DNA of 8,433 nucleotides from Rhizobacter sp. (GTDB taxonomy: Bacteria > Pseudomonadota > Gammaproteobacteria > Burkholderiales > Burkholderiaceae_C), in NCBI GenBank assembly GCA_025359585.1, contig JANYFX010000369.1, positions 1 to 8,433 of the forward strand. Direction: 5' to 3'. The notes below the pieces were generated by a model. The model was not told the DNA's origin, searched no databases, and saw only the letters and a program-made list of their open reading frames with translations. This document shows, piece by piece, positions 6,671 through 8,433 of this stretch (positions are counted from its first letter, which is position 1; each line of letters starts with the position of its first letter). Made by a program: the position numbers and the translations under genes.

Positions 6671-6869
6671 GGAGGCATTGTGCACAGGTCGATCAATGCC
6701 AGCGCAGGCGAGCGAGGCGTGGAAGTGGATGAGCGGTGGTCGTGCGTTCTTGAGTGGCTTCTTCTGCGCTGGCAGCCTGATCTGCGGTTCGCCCGTTGAG
6801 CTTGGCATCTGGCAGGAGCCGGCCAGTAGCGGACGTCGAGAAGGGGCTGCTTTCGGGTAGGCTGGAGCA

Positions 6870-7427
6870 ATGTGGCAGACTGAATCAATGGGACCGGTGC
6901 CCAAATTCGACGAACCTGCTTTGCTGGCGGCGTTAGAAGCCAGGACAATCGCGACTCAGTCAGCGTTTGCACAGGCTTGCGCACATCGAATTCGCCGGCT
7001 CGACTTGCCACCGCTCCTCATCGAGGCCGGATTGCTCTGCGACCAATGCCTCAAGGCGGCCCGTCAGTTCATCGAAGGCGAAGCGTTCGACGTGACGGCC
7101 CTGGAGGCGCTTCGAGAAGCGATGGAATCATCCGAAGACGTCGACGACGATCGGGTGGCGGCGTGCGCATTTGTCTTGAGGCACCTGCTTTCTCGCGAAG
7201 GTCAGGAGGCTGTTTGGTCAGCAAGGCGCGCTTACGACGCCTGCGATGCGCTGGCTCAGCGCGCATTCGACTTCGATGTGTTTACCGAGGAGGTCGAGGA
7301 CAGTCTATTGACGCACCCTGTCGTTCAAGCGGAGCTGCGACACCAGCAGTTGGACCTGGAGCAACTTCGCATCGACCCGGGCTCGTCTACAGCGGTCGTG
7401 GAGCGTGCCAAGCTTGGGGACACCTGA
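6870..7427 (+). CDS. Hypothetical acidic helical protein, DUF416/YjaG-like
   Basis: The 185-residue product is all-alpha in character, acidic and without signal peptide or membrane segment. Its order of motifs resembles E. coli YjaG (DUF416, COG3068): FAQACAHRIRRL near the N-terminus, a central LEALREAMESSEDVDDDRVA followed by a long helix with HLLSREGQEAVWSARRAYDA, and near the C-terminus EEVEDSLLTHPVVQAELRHQ, which parallels the YjaG end. The resemblance is from memory and could not be aligned. The family has no established biochemical role. The ATG at 6870 was preferred over 6888 because AGG lies 8 bases and GGAG 2 bases upstream. Codons such as TTA, AGG, ACT, TCA and ATT are frequent here but scarce in the neighbouring genes, suggesting recent acquisition. 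It stands alone, divergent from the metallo-hydrolase gene across about 199 bases. An orphan immunity-type protein is an untested alternative. Confidence 0.7.
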   Translation: MWQTESMGPVPKFDEPALLAALEARTIATQSAFAQACAHRIRRLDLPPLLIEAGLLCDQCLKAARQFIEGEAFDVTALEALREAMESSEDVDDDRVAACAFVLRHLLSREGQEAVWSARRAYDACDALAQRAFDFDVFTEEVEDSLLTHPVVQAELRHQQLDLEQLRIDPGSSTAVVERAKLGDT

Positions 7428-7813
7428 CGGCCATCAAGATTCATTGGTGAACGGCGGCTCCAGAGCAGCCAGCTTGAGGACCGGGAAGGTACCTCCGCGG
7501 CCGACGCCGAAAGCGACCCTTGTGAACAGCCGCCGATGGCTGCGTGCAAGCGACGGAACGTGCGTCAAATCCAAGCACTTCAGGGTTTCGCGCGCCGGTC
7601 TTTGGCCTTGCTGAAGGCGTTTGAAGTCTCCCTGCTGAAACCGCCGCCGTTGTTTTTAGAGCGGGTGCTCGGTACCGATCATTCATGGACAGCTGGCGCT
7701 GGCCCCGCGGCCCGGCCGGACAACTCGAGCCCGGCTACTGGGTGGCCTCGACGCGGTCGCGACGCGCCAGCGCTTGAGGCGGGAAGCCCCGACCTGAGGC
7801 AGCGTATCCGGCT
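7428..7813. other. Gene-free stretch with no supported feature
   Basis: This stretch separates two genes whose 3' ends face each other. Open frames exist on both strands, but none has a convincing start, ribosome site or recognisable protein. A short stem CGGG-AAGC-CCCG near 7781-7792 could help end transcription of the dienelactone hydrolase gene, but it is too small to call. No tRNA, transposase remnant or repeat array was seen. It may be decayed DNA that arrived with the gene to its left. Confidence 0.5.
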
Positions 7814-8433
7814 TCAGCCCAGCTCGCGGCCGAAGAAGCGCAGGCTGCGGTCCCAGGCCTGCTGCGCCCACACCGGGTCGTACTGGGTCATCGGGATGCG
7901 GCCCGAGCCAACGGCCGTTTCGTTGGCAAATCCGTGCTGGGCCAGATAGCGGTGGAACTCGAATTTCACGCCGCCTTCCTTGAGCTTGGCCTCCAAAGTG
8001 TCGACGTCTGCAATAGCAAAGGCTTGGTCCTGGGTGGCCCAGTGGCCGAGCAGCGGCGCCTTGATCTTGCTGGCGTCTACGTACTCCAGCGGCGGAAAAC
8101 CGTACCAGGTCACGGCCGCATCGATGTCGGGCACCAGGCAGGCGGTCAGCAGTGTCAGCGCGCCACCCATGCAGAAACCGGTGACGCCGACTTTGGCACC
8201 ACCGGAACCGAGCCAGCGCACCGCACCAGCGATGTCCTGCGAAGCAGCATCGGCAAAGTCCAGACCGGTCATCAGGTGGTGGGACTCCTCCGCCTCGACG
8301 GTGGATTTGCCGCGGTACAGGTCGGGCACAAGGGCGCGGTAGCCCGCCAGCGCCAGCCGGTCAGCGACGCCACGGATCTGGTCGTTGAGGCCCCACCACT
8401 CCTGGATCACAACCACGCCCGGCGCCCCAGCCG
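7814..8433 (-). CDS. Dienelactone hydrolase family protein (5' end beyond window)
   Basis: This is a second alpha/beta-hydrolase of the dienelactone hydrolase family; about 205 residues are visible up to the stop at 7814-7816. The catalytic pattern is complete: Glu in VVIQEWWG, Cys in TGFCMGG, Asp in WATQDQAF and His in LAQHGFANE. The frame stays open across the right edge with AGAPG before VVVIQEWWG, as expected for the inside of the family N-terminus, so the GTG at 8416 is not the true start. Roughly 25-30 residues should be missing. The C-terminus carries an extra segment (SGRIPMTQYDPVWAQQAWDRSLRFFGREL) typical of the carboxymethylenebutenolidase-annotated branch. It resembles the hydrolase at 4450-5136 most in the stretch after the Glu (IRGVAD...AGY.A..P) but is clearly a different subfamily. 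Substrate unknown. Confidence 0.9.
   Translation of the reverse strand, partial: AGAPGVVVIQEWWGLNDQIRGVADRLALAGYRALVPDLYRGKSTVEAEESHHLMTGLDFADAASQDIAGAVRWLGSGGAKVGVTGFCMGGALTLLTACLVPDIDAAVTWYGFPPLEYVDASKIKAPLLGHWATQDQAFAIADVDTLEAKLKEGGVKFEFHRYLAQHGFANETAVGSGRIPMTQYDPVWAQQAWDRSLRFFGRELG

Noticed and set aside
3856..6799. Two long plus-strand open frames (3856-5187 and 5093-6799)
   Set aside because: They cross several real genes and intergenic gaps with Arg-rich text and no recognisable domain, caused by the scarcity of stops in GC-rich DNA.
6671..6904. In-frame open stretch upstream of the metallo-hydrolase reaching an ATG at 6904
   Set aside because: The encoded text is low-complexity and unlike an MBL N-terminus, and it overlaps the divergent gene. 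MEFRILSHAALWVR at 6670 is the natural start.
7428..7813. tRNA, small RNA or insertion-sequence remnant in the gene-free stretch
   Set aside because: No cloverleaf, terminal inverted repeats, direct repeats or transposase-like text could be found by reading both strands.
7536..7949. Plus-strand open frame of 137 codons crossing into the second dienelactone hydrolase gene
   Set aside because: It has no ribosome site and no recognisable protein, and its end is antisense to a clear gene.
1..8433. CRISPR array or toxin-antitoxin/defence operon
   Set aside because: There are no regularly spaced repeats and no nuclease, reverse transcriptase or paired small toxin genes. The DUF416-like gene alone is not enough.

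Overview
The window is GC-rich, tightly packed DNA that looks like the chromosome of a betaproteobacterium of the order Burkholderiales (Rubrivivax/Leptothrix/Methylibium-like). That placement is an inference from gene content, base composition and the style of the proteins; no rRNA or other decisive marker is present.

Left part (1-3533): a regulated transport and activation module. On the minus strand, an AMP-forming acyl-CoA synthetase (start 2667) is followed, with a 4-base ATGA overlap, by a LivG-type ABC transporter ATPase that runs off the left edge. Divergent from them, on the plus strand, is a Crp/Fnr-family regulator (2796-3533). The short divergent region holds a perfect 7-4-7 inverted repeat, TTGTCGT-TCTG-ACGACAA (2745-2762). 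Its centre lies exactly 41.5 bases upstream of the start site predicted from a -10-like TACATT on the minus strand. This is the geometry of a class II Crp/Fnr-activated promoter. The same repeat overlaps the probable -10 of the regulator's own promoter, so a simple model is activation of the ligase/transport operon combined with autorepression.

Middle part (3542-6670): an unrecognised exported protein sits 8 bases behind the regulator. It is convergent with a complete dienelactone hydrolase-family gene (4450-5136, minus). Behind that lies a metallo-beta-lactamase-fold hydrolase gene (5237-6670, minus) that reads cleanly from end to end except for one in-frame amber codon at codon 25. This is either a very young pseudogene, a sequencing error or a recoded stop.

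Right part (6671-8433): a small acidic gene resembling the DUF416/YjaG family (6870-7427) has codon use unlike its neighbours. It is followed by about 390 bases in which no gene can be supported. A second dienelactone hydrolase-family gene (7814 to the right edge, minus) lacks its 5' end. No tRNA, rRNA, CRISPR array, transposase or phage gene was seen.
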